DNA from: Lumbricus terrestris
Lineage: Eukaryota; Annelida; Clitellata; Crassiclitellata; Lumbricidae
Direction: 5' to 3'
NCBI GenBank assembly: GCA_949752735.1
Contig: OX457042.1
Coordinates: forward strand, 39,045,806-39,109,805
Length of the DNA: 64,000 bases
Part shown: positions 45,244 through 57,796 of the stretch, piece after piece
Position numbering within the stretch: the first letter of the stretch is position 1
Layout of the letters: each line of letters starts with the position of its first letter
Notes under the pieces: model-generated
What the model was told of the DNA's origin: nothing
Databases searched by the model: none
What the model saw: only the letters and a program-made list of their open reading frames with translations
Program-made: the position numbers and the translations under genes

Positions 45244-45886
45244 TCGTCGTCGTCATCGTCATCGTCGTCGTCGTCGTCGCCGTCGCCGTCGTCGTCGCCA
45301 CCATCATCGTAGCCGTCGTCGCCGTAGCCGTCGTCGTCATCATCATCATCATCGTCATCGTCATCGTCGTCGTCATCATCATCATCATCGTCCTCAACAT
45401 CATCATCACAATCATCATCATCATCATCGTCGTAATCGTCATCTTTGTCATCACCTTCACTATCATTGTCATCATCGACATCACCAGCTTCATCGACATC
45501 TCGTCGTCGTCACCACTATCGTCGTAGCCGTCGTCGCCGTAGCCGTCATCATCATCATCATCATCATCATCACCACCATCACCATCACCATCACCACCAT
45601 CATCATCATCATCATCCTCATCATCGTAATGTTCTTCTTTCTCTTTTTCTACATAATCATCAACAGCGTTGTGTGGGTCGTGGTGAAAGCTTGTCAATTC
45701 AAGGGCATTGGAGATGATCAGAGCACATAACTGGAAAACTTACCAAAAGCTCTTCCCAATTAAAAGCAGTGACTGAGTCCAATAAGATTATAGTACAAAC
45801 AAAACCAAGTCTTTCCGCGACTCTTGCACTGATGCCTTTCTGTCTAATAGTCGTCTCATCCCGTTGATAACCCCTCGAGGTTTTAA

Positions 45887-47137
45887 CACTCGAGTGCCCA
45901 AGGTATTTTTAGGTACACTAAGGCCCAAGGGGGTCCGCGCGGACCCCAACGTTTTTTGTGAATATCTTGAGAATGGATTGGAATATCGTTACAGAATTTA
46001 GTTCCATGTAATCGCAAATGAATTTGCGATCGATTGATGTATCTTATGTCACAATAGCACCACCTGGTGTTAAATAACAGTGTAATAAGCTCGTGATATA
46101 CATTTTATGCTTGCTTGCGGCTTTTACTGAAGGAAGCCTATTGTTTTCATGTTAATGTATTGAGAAGGGATTGGAATATCGTAACCGAATTTAGTTCTAT
46201 GAAATCCCAAATGAATTTGCAATCGATTGAGGTATCGTATATCACAATATCACCACCTGGTGCAAAATAATAGTGTAAAAATCTCGTGATACACGTGTTA
46301 TGCTTGCTTGCATCATTTACCGAAGGAAGCCTATACGTCCGGTGCGTCCGCATGCCAGTCAGCAGTGCTTCTCTCACTTCCAGCTATCGACGGACCAGTT
46401 GCATTATGGTAGACTAAATCCTAATCGCAATTGTAAATTTGTATAGCGCCGCTTCAAGAGAAACTCCTCAGACGGGTTCCTGACCTGATAACACCATGCC
46501 ACGATTGAAAGGGGTAATTTCAAACAATTGCGGAGGAATGGAAGTATATATGAACGGCTGTGTCACTGTGTGGTGTTAGGCCTACTTGTGTGTTGAGAAA
46601 GAAGGGTAGGCCACTACCGTCTACAACACCACCGGCTAAGAAGAAAAGCTGAGCCATTTATTTGCGTAGCCTAACCTTGACAGAACGGTTGCCACCGTTT
46701 GTATGAACTGTCCTAAGCGTTCCGTTTTGACGCACGCCTGTTGCATGCAATTATTGCTGTGTAGGCCTACGCAGACTTGCAGACTTTCAAATTCTGTGTT
46801 GCAAACATTGACCAAACATAGTGCTACAATGTCAGTAATTCTAAGTTCAACAATTTATATGAATCTTTCGTTCATATAACGTGCGCTGGCCATTTATTTA
46901 TTGGCCAGTAACCATACGCATGTATGACAAATAACCGAATATCGTAGGGTACCCTTAGTATATGCTGTGGTGGTGGGGTACAGGGTTGGACAATACTCAC
47001 GCAAAATATACCATTCGATGCCCAAATGGTTGTTCTAGGAATACCTAAAAGCATTTGTGCAGATCTATAGCCGTTAAAAAGTTATCCGGAAAAAACGGGC
47101 CTGGGGTCCGGTCGGACCTCCCTTGGGCATTCGAGGG
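45887..47137. mobile_element. piggyBac-like MITE, 1251 bp
   Basis: TTAA lies outside both ends (45883-45886, 47138-47141). The TIRs are CACTCGAGTGCCCAAGG and CCCTCGAATGCCCAAGG. Just inside lies a palindrome GGGGTCCGCGCGGACCCC (about 45935-45952), mirrored imperfectly at 47100-47120. A tandem ~193-bp repeat with 'ggattggaatatcgt' occupies 45970-46340. A SINE/LINE tail (about 46440-46500) is nested inside. No transposase is present. TTAA and the TIR type fit piggyBac. Confidence 0.8.
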
Positions 47138-48403
47138 TTAAACTATAGGTCTCTGCTCCTCGTCCTCCTCTCCTCTCTATACACTCTATGCTTGAGACAT
47201 ACAGGCATGCACGCATGCAGGCGGACGAACAAACATACAGGCGCATTATATATAGACACACATAAGGACGACGGAAAGACATTTAGACGGACAGTGTGCG
47301 ATGGACAGAGAGACATGCGTACAGAGGATGACACCGATAGCCACAGGTAGACAGATATTCAGACGGATAGACGGAGAAGCAGATAGCCAGAAGCACACAC
47401 ATGCATAGACGCCCACGGTCAGATGTACGAACATACATTTAGGTATGTATAGGGGCCTACAGTGTACGTACAGTCGTAAAAACGGGCTGTCATCGAAGCG
47501 GATAGAAAGGTATTCAGGTGCACAATGGCACAAACCAAGAGGCAGTCCAAAGACATAATGAAGCTCGTAATTATATATAGTCTAGATCGGTTGTCGGCTT
47601 CTTGCTATGACGTTAATGACGTTTCGGCTGCTTGACCCTCCAGGTAATAATGGCAACACTGGACTCGTTGACCGGCATAAACAGAGGAGAGAAGCCCTGC
47701 TGGGGACGATGACAAGCACTTCACAGAACCCCTTCTTCAACGAATTGTCTAATCTAAACAATTTGCTCGCCAGCATGGCGACTGTCGGAGGTTAACCTCT
47801 TTAGAGAATGGCAATGATTGTAGTTTATAGTGTCTCACTCCCAAAGGCCTATGCTTTAATCCGATGAATGATAGTAAAATTCCACGATTAAAATGCTCAA
47901 ATCAACGTTTACGTTGACCACTGGGCTGCTGGGCAAAAAGACTAGAGGGCAAGCAGACTAGAGGTTTCTTTCTGACTTAGTCATTCGCACATATTACTAA
48001 AACGAGCTGCCAATCGTTTTACAATCAATTTTGTAAAAATCTTTCCGTAGTTAATCTCCCTGTCAAATTGTCTAATCTAGTTGCCCCGTCCTCTAGGAAA
48101 CCAAGTTTTCTCGAGAGAACTAAAGAGCGTGTAACGACTATCGTCAAGGCAGGTAGTGCCGAGCAAAGTAGAGTGCCTGTATGGATGTCATTGAAATCAT
48201 CATCATCACCATCACCATCACCATCATCATCATCATCGTCGTCGTCGTCGTCATCATCATTGTCATCATCGTCGTCACCACCATCATCATTGTAGTCGCC
48301 ATCGCTGTTGAAATCATCATCATCATCGACGTCATCGTCGTTATTGTCGTCGTAAAATCATCCTTTTCATCACCACCACCACCACCAGGAATACCATCAT
48401 CGA

Positions 48404-48455
<52 letters not shown>

Positions 48456-48699
48456 GACATCATTATCAGGCGGGCTTGTAAGGACCTGGTTGTGCCACGG
48501 TAGCATAGAAATCGTCATTATCACTATCATCATCAGCGTGGTGGTAGTCGTCATCACCATCAGACGCCCTTTAATTGCATAACTGTGTTACGGCGCCATA
48601 CAATCAATAACAATGACTTGTTATCATCATCATTATCGTCATCATCATCGTCATTGTCACAATCATCATCATATTAATCTTTCATCATCATGCTTATTT

Positions 48700-49020
48700 T
48701 TAACTAGATGGGGTACCCGGCGTTGCCCAGAAATTTTAAGATTTGCCCGGTTCCCGGCCATTCCTCTATATTTCATCCTTCCTTCGGTCATTCCGTCCCT
48801 CCATCCGTCCCTCTCTCCCTACGTCTGCTCCTACCTCACTCTCTCTCCCTCCCTCCATCCCTCCCTCCATTACTCCGTCCGTCCCTCTCACTACCTCTCT
48901 TCCTACCTCCCTCCTTCACTCCCTCTCTCACTTCCACTCTTTCTCTTCCACCCCTCCTTCCTTCCTTCCTCCCTCCATCCCACTTTCACTTCGTCCCTCT
49001 CTTGTCCAAACTTGCCATCA
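48700..49020 (-). mobile_element. Helitron-like 3' end, second copy
   Basis: Minus strand ends GGGCAACGCCGGGTACCCC then ATCTAG, followed by T. This matches the plus-strand end at 13873. The adjoining 250 bp is pyrimidine-rich (CCCTCC/TTCC) like that copy. Identification as Helitron rests only on CTAG-T and a possible hairpin. Confidence 0.4.
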
Positions 49021-49090
49021 ACAGTGCTTTTATCATTATTTTCCTAACCGCCAGCGTAAAAAATTAGGTCATAAAGTGATGACGTCATTT

Positions 49091-50529
49091 ATGGGGAGCA
49101 CTACATAAGGCAGAAAATCAAAAGGCAGAAAATCAAAAGGCAGAAAATCAAAAGGCAGAAAATCAAAAGGCAGAAAAATAATGAGGCAGAAAAATCAAAA
49201 GGCAGAAAAATCAAAAGGCAGAAAATCAGAAGGCAGAAAATCAAAAGGCAGGAAATCAAAAGGCAGAAAATCAAAAGGCCGGAAATCAAAAGGCAGACTA
49301 TTATAGGCCTACTGTGGTTTAGATCCTATAGGGCCTAGTATACAGGGTGTCACATTGTCTATCGTGACATATGTAAGCTGCACTTTGCCGCCTAAACACA
49401 AATGCACAATTCATTAAAACGTGCTGAAACTGATTAACCCATTAGTGCCCAGCGTCCGTCATAACGGACGCTTAGAAAACACGTTGGCAAAAATAAGAGG
49501 CAACTGTTTAATATGGTCATCACAATTTTTAAATTAGTGCGTCAATTGACTTTATATTCCACTATTGCGATTGCCGGATTATGTGAATTGGAAATATTTT
49601 ATTGCTTGTGCTAATGTGTCTACTGCAACATATCGAAAATCATCGCTACAACTAGTTTTTATATTTCTGCTTGGTATTGAACGGGGAGGAATTGAGAGAA
49701 AGTGTAAATGTTGTTTATAGTAGCCATATGGGTCAATATGCTGACGAAATGTTATCACAATTGCCGTAAGTTTTCCTAAGGAAATTTCGATTGCAATGTA
49801 AGCGTCCGTTATACCGGACGTCGGGCACTAGCCCAGAGTTGCCGTTTTCTACAGAGAGTCCCCAAGCGTCATTGTCCCATAAATTGCCTCCGTCATTGCA
49901 TTACTTATAATATAAAGTAAGCATCAGCCTGCAATTTATTCAGACTGGCGACTCACTATTTTGACATGAATATTGTAGACTTTGTACTCCTGACATGAGT
50001 TTGGGTACGCCGGTGCATTACTTGAGTGAGGAACCTGTACTTGAGGAACCTGTACACAGGTCAATTTTGGCCTACCGTAAAATCCATAGCAGCCAGGTGC
50101 AAAGAACTAGACTAAGTATCATGCCTCACTATACTGGTTATATGCTCTAGTGACCGCTGTGTTGTAAGAAACTTCTACCCTCCCCCGCTAGGGGACCAGA
50201 TTCAATCCCTGTCCTTCCTCTCCCAGGCCGACCATCCTCTCCCGACGTAGGCTTTGACCCTTTTTTAATTTCCTCTGTTTTGCACTTGGTTCCAGATGTG
50301 ACACCCTGTATACTATAGGATCTAAACCACAGCAGGCCTATAGGCCTAATAGTCTGCCTTTTGATTTTTCTGCCTTTTGATTTTCTGCCTTCTGATTTTC
50401 TGCCTTTTGATTTTTCTGCCTTTTGATTTTTCTGCCTTATTATTTTTCTGCCTTTTGATTTTCTGCCTTTTGATTTTCTGCCTTTTGATTTTCTGAATTT
50501 GATTTTCTACCTTATGCAGTAGACCCCAT
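49091..50529. mobile_element. Inverted-repeat element with 15-bp minisatellite arms
   Basis: The left arm starts ATGGGGAGCACTACATAAGG, then has about twelve GGCAGAAAATCAAAA units (49110-49297), then TATAGGCCTACTGTGG and ATACAGGGTGTCAC. The right arm (50297-50529) is the inverted equivalent and ends GCAGTAGACCCCAT. Arms are about 270 bp. The interior carries a piggyBac-like MITE and no ORF. No convincing TSD was seen. Confidence 0.8.
49438..49833. mobile_element. piggyBac-like MITE, about 396 bp, nested
   Basis: The left end TTAA-CCCATTAGTGCCC is followed by the palindrome GCGTCCGTCATAACGGACGC. The right end has GCGTCCGTTATACCGGACG then GGGCACTAG, mirroring the left, but its TTAA is lost. The architecture is like 45887-47137: TIR plus adjoining palindrome. 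Confidence 0.65.
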
Positions 50530-50819
50530 TGATGTATGGGTTCGCTGTTTTGGACATGTGCGGGGTTTACGGGTACGTGCGGTGTTTAACGACTAAGTTT
50601 AAATTTGGTTATGACCCCTATGGTGGGAGAGATTTGCCAACCACTCCATTGGGTGCCCAGACTGACACAGTAGTGAAAGTTTGGAGTGAAAATCCCAAAA
50701 ACTGTTAAAATGCATCCCGGCAAAAAACCAGAATCGTCTCATTGTTTATATAGATATCGCCTCAAAAATAGGCTACAGAATAATAAGTTAATCAGTAGGC
50801 CTATCATAATCTTCGTAGC

Positions 50820-50982
50820 CATCATCGTCGTCGTCGTCATCATCATCGTCATCAGGCGCCTAGTAACGGCATGGCTGTGTTAGGGCGCCATAAAAATCAT
50901 AATTGTTATCACCATCATCATAATCGCCGTCGTCGTCGTCATCATCATCGATATCATCATCGTCGTCATTATCGTTATCATT

Positions 50983-51039
<57 letters not shown>

Positions 51040-51640
51040 GCCGTCGTCGTCGTCGTCATCATCGTTATCATCATCATCATCATCACCATCACCATCACCA
51101 TTATCATCATCATCATCATCATCATCTTCATCAACATTATCAGGCGCCCTTGTTACGGCATAAACGTCATTGTTATCAAAACCATCATCACCGCCGTCGT
51201 CGTCAGTCGTCGTCGTCATCATCATCGTCATCATCATAATCGACATCTTTATCGTCACCTCCACCACAAATACCACCACCAAAACTGACACCAACACCTC
51301 CCCCAGGCAACAACAGCAACAACAATAACAACTACAACAACAAAATGACCAACAGCATCAACAATACAATAGATCATCGGCATTATCATCATCAACAACA
51401 ACATCATCATCATCATCTTCATCAACACTATCATCATAATCATCATCATCATCATCGTCGTCGTCGTCGTCGTCAGCGCCTTGAACCGGCATGGTTGCTT
51501 TACGGCCTCAGAGAAATCGTCATTGATATTATCATCATCATCATCATCATCATCATCGTCATCATCATCATCATCGTCGTCGTCATTATCATTCCCAGGC
51601 GTTCTTGTAACGGCATGGCTTAGTTACCGCAAATTAGGTC
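50820..51640. repeat. Third, partial copy of the ATC-rich block
   Basis: (ATC)n and (GTC)n tracts interleaved with four GGCGCC hairpin modules (50855, 51143, 51475, 51598). A CAACAACAG-rich segment ending ACAATACAATAGATCAT (51357-51378) matches 43030-43060 in unit A. Confidence 0.8.
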
Positions 51641-52384
51641 TACCCACTACCAACGCCACCGCGAAAATAGGCCTATGACATTTATTTTGTAATAAGTGAA
51701 GGTGGCACTGCAGTGGGGGGCAAATCAGGGTAAATGCTATCGTAAATTTTTTTTGCCCAGGTCGTTGTCCTGCCACAAGATTGTCAGAATTTTCGTCCCA
51801 AGAATATAATTAGGGCATAAATTAATTCTGTGCTGTTTACTTGTCCCAGTTCCTTAAGTATAACCATGGTTACAAACTTATAAACATTTCTGACCATTAA
51901 TTTCTCTAATATTCTTAGACCGTGAAAGATGCATAATACTGTATACTTATATGCAAGGCTGGAATATTAAAAGACCTGTTTATAGTTTATACTGAAAAAT
52001 ATAAGGAACGAATTGCTAATAGACGAAATTCAATGTTGATTCGTCGATTTTAACACGTTTTGTGTGCATACCCGCATTAAGGTGGATGCTAATGGTGCTC
52101 CAGCTCCGGGGTCTGCAGTTTTCGGGGGCCCGCACAGCTCAATTGACACATGTGGTGATCCAGTTCCTGTTCAGAAAATGCGGGACCCAGCACCACGATG
52201 CTGCATTATTGCCAACTTGTGCTATTGAATTCATATTGTGACGATTTCTCTCGTTTTGCAATTTTTTATTCACTAACTACGCTGCTGCTACGACAATGGC
52301 TCTGTCCCATTATGACGACATCCTCTTGATCTACATCACTTTTGTGACAAAATTAGCTATGTTTGTTTGATTGTTTGTATGTGC
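51641..52384. other. No gene seen
   Basis: AT-rich, without recognised exon or repeat. Confidence 0.4.
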
Positions 52385-52592
52385 ACTTGCTATAGCGCCA
52401 CTTCAAGCTCACTCCTCAGAGGCGCTCCCGACTACAGCGTGGACACTGCATCGGAGTTTCACGCCTAAGCGCTGAGCAATTGTGAGTGAAGAACTTGTCC
52501 AAGGTCTCTAACGCAGCGACTTGAGGTGGATTCGAACCTGCAACCCTCCGGCTGCAAGGCAACGAACATACCCACTACACCACCGTGCCCCA
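52385..52592 (-). mobile_element. SINE-A, complete reference copy
   Basis: Minus strand: GGGGCACGGTGGTGTAGTGG (A-box region), GCAGGTTCGAATCCACC (B box), CTTGGACAAGTTCTTCACTC, AATTGCTCAGCGCTTAGGC, GATGCAGTGTCCACGCTG, and the LINE-type tail GGGAGCGCCTCTGAGGAG, CTTGAAGTGGCGCTATAGC. No clear TSD was found. Confidence 0.9.
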
Positions 52593-52869
52593 CTGCCTAT
52601 GGTCATAATGTCTTAGGATAGAATAATGGCAAATAGGCCTACGCATATATTATGACGACCCTCTTTGTTCTACTAGCACTATAGCTACGTCATTAGCGTT
52701 GTTCGTAAACATGGTGCTGACTTGCTGTAAGGACGATAGTTTTGGATACATGGACTCTGTTAATTTTTAAGACAAATTTTGGACATGACATATTGAACAT
52801 GCCGTTGAAAAATTGTTCTGACAAGGGGCCATTAGAAGGTAGTCATGGCAACTTGTCTACGCCACCTGG

Positions 52870-53118
52870 CAGTGGCGTAGACAAGGGGATTTCGGGTTTA
52901 AACCCCCTATTGGCCCATAAATTTTTTTAAAAAGGTTATTTATCCGCTTAAATAAGAAAAACAAAACAAATACTTGTAGTAACAATTGTTTTTCTTACTT
53001 TATTCCCTTTGTTACTTTATTCCCTTTTATTTACTGTAATAGGCTACTGTTGGGTTGGTGTCAGAAAGGGCATCCGGCCAGGCAAAAAAACCATCGTAAA
53101 TTCCTGGCTACGCCACTG
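52870..53118. mobile_element. hAT MITE family 2, 249 bp
   Basis: The termini CAGTGGCGTAGACAAGG and inverted CAGTGGCGTAGCCAGG are flanked by CCACCTGG (52862-52869) and GCACCTGG (53119-53126), seven of eight bases identical. No coding sequence is present. Confidence 0.85.
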
Positions 53119-53260
53119 GCACCTGGGATCGCAATATAGCCTTAATCATAATGCGACCTTTTTGGTATGCTCTTTTGTACTTTTTAGTAGACCATGCTTT
53201 CGTTGGGGCCCCGCAGTTTTACTGAACAGGGCCTACATTTTTTATCCGGTCCTGTCATCA

Positions 53261-53650
<390 letters not shown>

Positions 53651-53944
53651 CATCATCATTTTGTCGCTGTCATCGTCGTCATCACTGCATTCCAGTGGTA
53701 TTTAGGATGGTGGTGAGGACTGTATACGGCATTGTCGAAGCAACTACAGACGTGGCTAGCAATTAGCTGGGAAAAGCTGAAGAAACGAAATTCTAAAGAG
53801 AACTAAGCGAATTACGCTTGGAAGAAATTTAAAGTGGTGGACGGAAAGCAGAGAAGGATCAAATCATTTCTAAAAGCAAACTGGATCATAGCACTGACTG
53901 TTGGGTTAATTTAAAAGTACAATTAAGGCCTATCTTTTAATAGA
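53651..53944. other. No gene seen
   Basis: No recognised feature. Confidence 0.35.
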
Positions 53945-54070
53945 CCCATCATTCATTCATTCATTCATTTCTTCAAGAATTGACATAGCACTTCTTCATG
54001 GGGACTGCTTAGAAGCGCTCCTGACTTTAGCACGGCAAAACGGACAGTTTTGAGTTTAATAAAAAAAGTG
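53945..54070 (-). mobile_element. LINE/SINE tail with (AATG)n
   Basis: Minus strand: AGTCAGGAGCGCTTCTAAGC, GTGCTATGTCAATTC then (AATG)n. This is the same tail as the LINE at 3606-5695. Confidence 0.65.
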
Positions 54071-54429
54071 TTTCTGTAAGAACCCCAGGAAGTAGACGTA
54101 GCCCTGTGGGAACCCATTCCAGACAACTGTGCCGATTACACGTGTTGATGAGTTGACCGGGCATCTGGTTTATTTAGGTGCATTGTCGTTCCGTCCACGG
54201 TTGATAATTAGGCTTGTAGGGTTTCGTTTGACCCCCGCTGCCTGGCTATCCGATAGAAGCGTCGCGCCAGAGAGAGAGATAAGCAATGCTATGCAACCCA
54301 TTATGCTCCTGAGCTGTGTATGTGTGCGCAGGATGTACGTGTGTAATGAAGTAGATGCAGTGTTTATCTTGCACCAACATGTAGGAGGAAGCATTTTGGG
54401 CTCTCATTTCGATGAAATTTCTCATAATA

Positions 54430-55640
54430 CACCGTGGTTCAAAAAAAAGTAAGCCAAATTGTTTTGCATATATCTCTAATACCTGATGACATATCACGCT
54501 AAAATTTTCCAAATATTTAGAGAATTGGACCAAGATTACGACTCCAAAATTTCAAGAGATAAAGTTGAACGGATAAAAAGATATGTATCTTTAAACTTCA
54601 TATGCGGAAATATCAGTTTACAAGCAATTTTCTGTTAGATTCAATGAAAATAATGTAAGTCAAACTCTTTTTCTTATATCTCTAAAGCCTGATGATTAAT
54701 CAGTCTAAGATTTTCCAGATATGTAGAGAAATGAACCACCAATATTACTCCAACAGTATGGTTTGATTACTGAATTAAATAAGATGCTCAAAATGTCCTC
54801 CTCCTGCTGCGTGCTTGCACGCAAGCCTGGAGGCGCTGGTGCCATTGAGCAACAGCATCGTCGATTATCCTCTGGTCCGGGCGATCCCAGACTTCAAGCA
54901 AGCGTTGCTTCAGATCGTTTATATCATGGATTGTTGTCTGGTAGACTCGGTCTTGCATCACGCTCCACAATTTATAGTCGACAGGATTCAAATTTGGGCT
55001 GTTCGGAGCCCATTATGTGGGATAAATGAAGTCTGGCGTCTCTCTTGTCAGCATTTCGATGGCTTCCTTGGCTCTTTTGGCTGGGGCAGTCTGGAGATGG
55101 ATTTCTGATTACAGGTAGAAGATGCTGTGACAGCAGAACGTCGCGATAATAGGTTCCATTAATTTTTACTCCGGGATCAATGAAGACTAAAATTAATGGG
55201 AACGACCAAGCGCCGAAACCGCAACGAATACCATAACAGACTTGCTGAAAACTGATATTTTGGGAGATGAAGTTGAAATATCCATATCTTTCTATCCGTT
55301 CAAATTTTTGAAATGATATTTTGGAATCCTATTCTTGGTTCAATTATCCAAATATTGGAAACATTTTAATATGATTAATCATCAAACATTAGAGATGTAA
55401 GAAAAACAGTTTGGCTTACATTTCATTGAATCTAACAGAAAATTGCTTGTAAACTGAAATTTCGGCATATGAAGTTGAAAGATTTATATCTTTGTATCCG
55501 TTCAACTTTATCTCATGAAATTTTGGAATCATATTCTTGGTCCAATTCTCTAAATATTTGTAAAAGTTTAGCGTGATATGTCATCAGGTATTAAAGATAT
55601 GTGCAAAACAATTTGGCTTACTTTTTTTTGAACCACGGTG
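54430..55640. mobile_element. Tc1/mariner element with ~370-bp TIRs
   Basis: Both ends begin CACCGTGGTTCAAAAAAAAG with TA outside (54428-54429, 55641-55642). The inverted arms stay similar for about 350 bp and each contains an internal direct duplication (AGTAAGCCAAA...ATATCT, repeated about 210-220 bp inside). The centre (54788-55250) is a decayed transposase C-terminus. It is deleted and non-autonomous. The length (1211 bp) is close to a full mariner, but most of the coding space is TIR. Confidence 0.88.
54788..54991 (-). pseudogene. mariner-type transposase C-terminus
   Basis: Reads MNPVDYKLWSVMQDRVYQTT, then INDLKQRLLEVWDRPDQRII and VAQWHQRLQACVQARS. The NPVDYKLW segment carries the last Asp of the DDD/E catalytic triad region typical of mariner-like enzymes. 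Conceptual coding continues upstream (to about 55080) in broken frames. The earlier catalytic Asp residues are absent. Confidence 0.85.
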
Positions 55641-56049
55641 TACATGTAGCAGTGCTAACAATTTAGAGTCCTGTTCTAAGACATTCTCACAATTTCATTT
55701 GCTGAAAAACATGGCTTAAGACTTCAATAAGTGGCCCAACAACACTAGGCCTATAAGTTTTTTTCAATTTCCATATCACAATTGTGAGAATTCAGACCGT
55801 CATCTTAATACAATGGCTCAGTTTTCAATGCTTATACTCATGGTTTAAATATTTAAGACTTCAGAGCATCACATCCAAATTAGGCCCTACTTACAATTTT
55901 CTGGATTTCCAAGCTGTAGCCGTAGCTTTTAAAACTGTAATCTACACAAAATTATTCATGATTTCAGTGCTTAGAGACATGGTTTAAAACTGCAATAAAT
56001 GTCTTCTCCTACTGTTTAAAATATGTTCAATTTGCAAACTTTAATGGCA

Positions 56050-56170
56050 ACATTTTAAGGACAATTATACCCCGGACAACTACCCCCCCCGGACAATTAC
56101 CCCGGAGAATTACACCGTACCAATTACCCCCCACACAATTGCCCCGGACAATTACCCCCCCCGCCCCCAT
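56050..56170. repeat. CCCCGGACAATTA degenerate minisatellite
   Basis: Six to seven units of CCCC(C)GGACAATTAC with variants. It resembles the G-rich termini of the elements at 56587 and 57962 (GGACATTAGCCCC). Confidence 0.7.
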
Positions 56171-56389
56171 GCTGAACGAAAGACCAAACAACGTCTGTAT
56201 CATATATTAATAACATAATTTCGATAATAATGCATAATATTCATTCAGTTTCTGCATTAATTATTACACATAGCCTACAATAGTAATAAAGAACTCTGCA
56301 AGTACAATATGCTCATTGTAGTTGCTGACGATGGTCAGAATTCTTGCATGACTATATGCATGAATACAGTATCCATGTATATGTGCATG

Positions 56390-56579
56390 CATGTATGCAT
56401 GCATGTATGTGCATACATGTATGGTGGTATGTATGTGTGTATGTATGTTGGTTTGTGTGCCTGTATGTATGTATGTACGTATGTATGTATGTATGTATGT
56501 ATGTATGTATGTATGTATGTATGTATGTATGTATGCATGTATGTATGTATGTATTTATTTATGCACGTATGTATGTATG
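56390..56579. repeat. (ATGT)n microsatellite, left
   Basis: Interrupted (ATGC/ATGT)n to 56458, then nearly pure (ATGT)n to 56579. Confidence 0.95.
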
Positions 56580-56586
56580 GGGTACG

Positions 56587-57250
56587 AACATTAGCCCCCC
56601 ATGACATTATTCCCCCCGGACATTATCCCTTCCGGACATTAGCCCCCGGACATGATCCCCCGGGGTAGGACATTATCACCCCCCTCAGTCTATGATATCA
56701 TTACCTAAAAATGTTGCACAAAATGTAACAATGGGCCTATGTTAAATGAATATCTATACATTACACATTAGTTTAACATCCTGTAGGAATATGTAAAGTC
56801 AATGAAAGGTTTAATATGTATATTATAAAACATTTTAAAGGTCTGAAACGACACTAAGAAGTCTACGAAGCTCATGCGTAATATAATGTCGTTTATAAAC
56901 TTTCGTTTTAGCATAACTGACACTAACAAGTAGGCCTACTTACTGTATAATAATGTATAATAATGTATATACGATTCCCATTCGTTCATTTCAGATCTAA
57001 GTCTAGTCCTAGGCCTATTGATACAAGTAGGACCTAAATGACACTAAGTACTTTTGTTTGCATGTGAATGCCAGTGACAAGTCTTGTCGGTTACGACATT
57101 ATTCTACAATTTGCACATAGGGGGGGGGACTTTGTCCGAAGGGGCTAATGTCCTACGCAAAATCGGGGGGGGGGGGAATATGTCCGGGGGCTAATGTCCG
57201 GGGGCTAATGTCCGGGGGGATAATGTCCAGGGGGGCTAATGTCCTACACT
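56587..57250 (+). mobile_element. Repeat with G/C-rich minisatellite ends, copy 1
   Basis: The left end carries ACATTAGCCCCCC-type units and CCCGGACATTATCCC; the right end carries four GGGGGCTAATGTCC units and ends GGGGGGCTAATGTCCTAC. The ends are thus inverted. The interior matches copy 2 (57962-58740) in reverse, e.g. 'acattacacattagtttaacatcctg' and 'gcatgtgaatgccagtgacaag' regions. (ATGT)n flanks both sides, suggesting insertion into that microsatellite. No ORF. Confidence 0.75.
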
Positions 57251-57252
57251 CG

Positions 57253-57410
57253 TATGTATGTATGTATGTATGTATGTATGTATGTATGTATGTATGTTTG
57301 TATGTATGTATGTATGTATGTATGTATGTATGTATGTATGTATGTATGTATGTATGTATGTATGTATGCATGTATGTATGTGTGTGTTTGTATGTATGTA
57401 TGTTAGAGTG
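57253..57410. repeat. (ATGT)n microsatellite, right
   Basis: About 38 units, a few interruptions. Confidence 0.95.
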
Positions 57411-57554
57411 TTCAGAAAAAAATAATTTTGCATGAATCACATGCATAGGGTATCAAAATGTGACATTTATGTACACAATTAACCTACCAAAATTCTACAT
57501 CCATATCTCAATGGCAAAAGACCTCTCAACAAAGGTTAAGTTCTTCAAATAGTG

Positions 57555-57618
57555 TGGATTCGAACCTCGAACCTTCCGGCTTCAAGGCAACGACGCCACC
57601 ACTAGACCACCGCGCCCC
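57555..57618 (-). mobile_element. SINE-A head fragment
   Basis: Minus strand GGGGCGCGGTGGTCTAGTGG and AGGTTCGAGGTTCGAATCC. Only the tRNA-like head is present, abutting (ATGT)n. Confidence 0.8.
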
Positions 57619-57796
57619 ACATGTATGTATACGTATGTATGTATGTATGTATGTATGTATGTATGTATGTATGTATGTATGTATGTATGTATGCATGCAT
57701 GCATGTATGTATGTATGTGTGTATGTATGTATGTATGTATGTATGTATGTATGTATGTATATATGTATGCATGCATTCATTCATTCATTCATTCAT
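57619..57796. repeat. (ATGT)n then (ATTC)n
   Basis: About 155 bp of ATGT with ATGC variants, then ATTC units from 57775. Confidence 0.95.

Larger units (their letters stand above)
44965..48600. repeat. Duplicated block, unit B, containing a piggyBac-like MITE
   Basis: Colinear with unit A: 'gggtaattgaatg', ATCGCTGGCG, an ATC tract (45133-45640), 'aagggcattggagatgatcag', the 'gacatacaggcatgca' region (47190-47560), GAGGTTTCTTTCTGACTTA (47966), then ATC tracts (48196-48470). Unit B additionally has the MITE 45887-47137 and a LINE C-terminal fragment (44985-45115). Confidence 0.8.

Noticed and set aside
49100..49300. CRISPR-like array of regular short repeats
   Set aside because: Units are contiguous 15-16-mers without spacers, mirrored at 50350-50515; it is a transposon minisatellite in a eukaryote.
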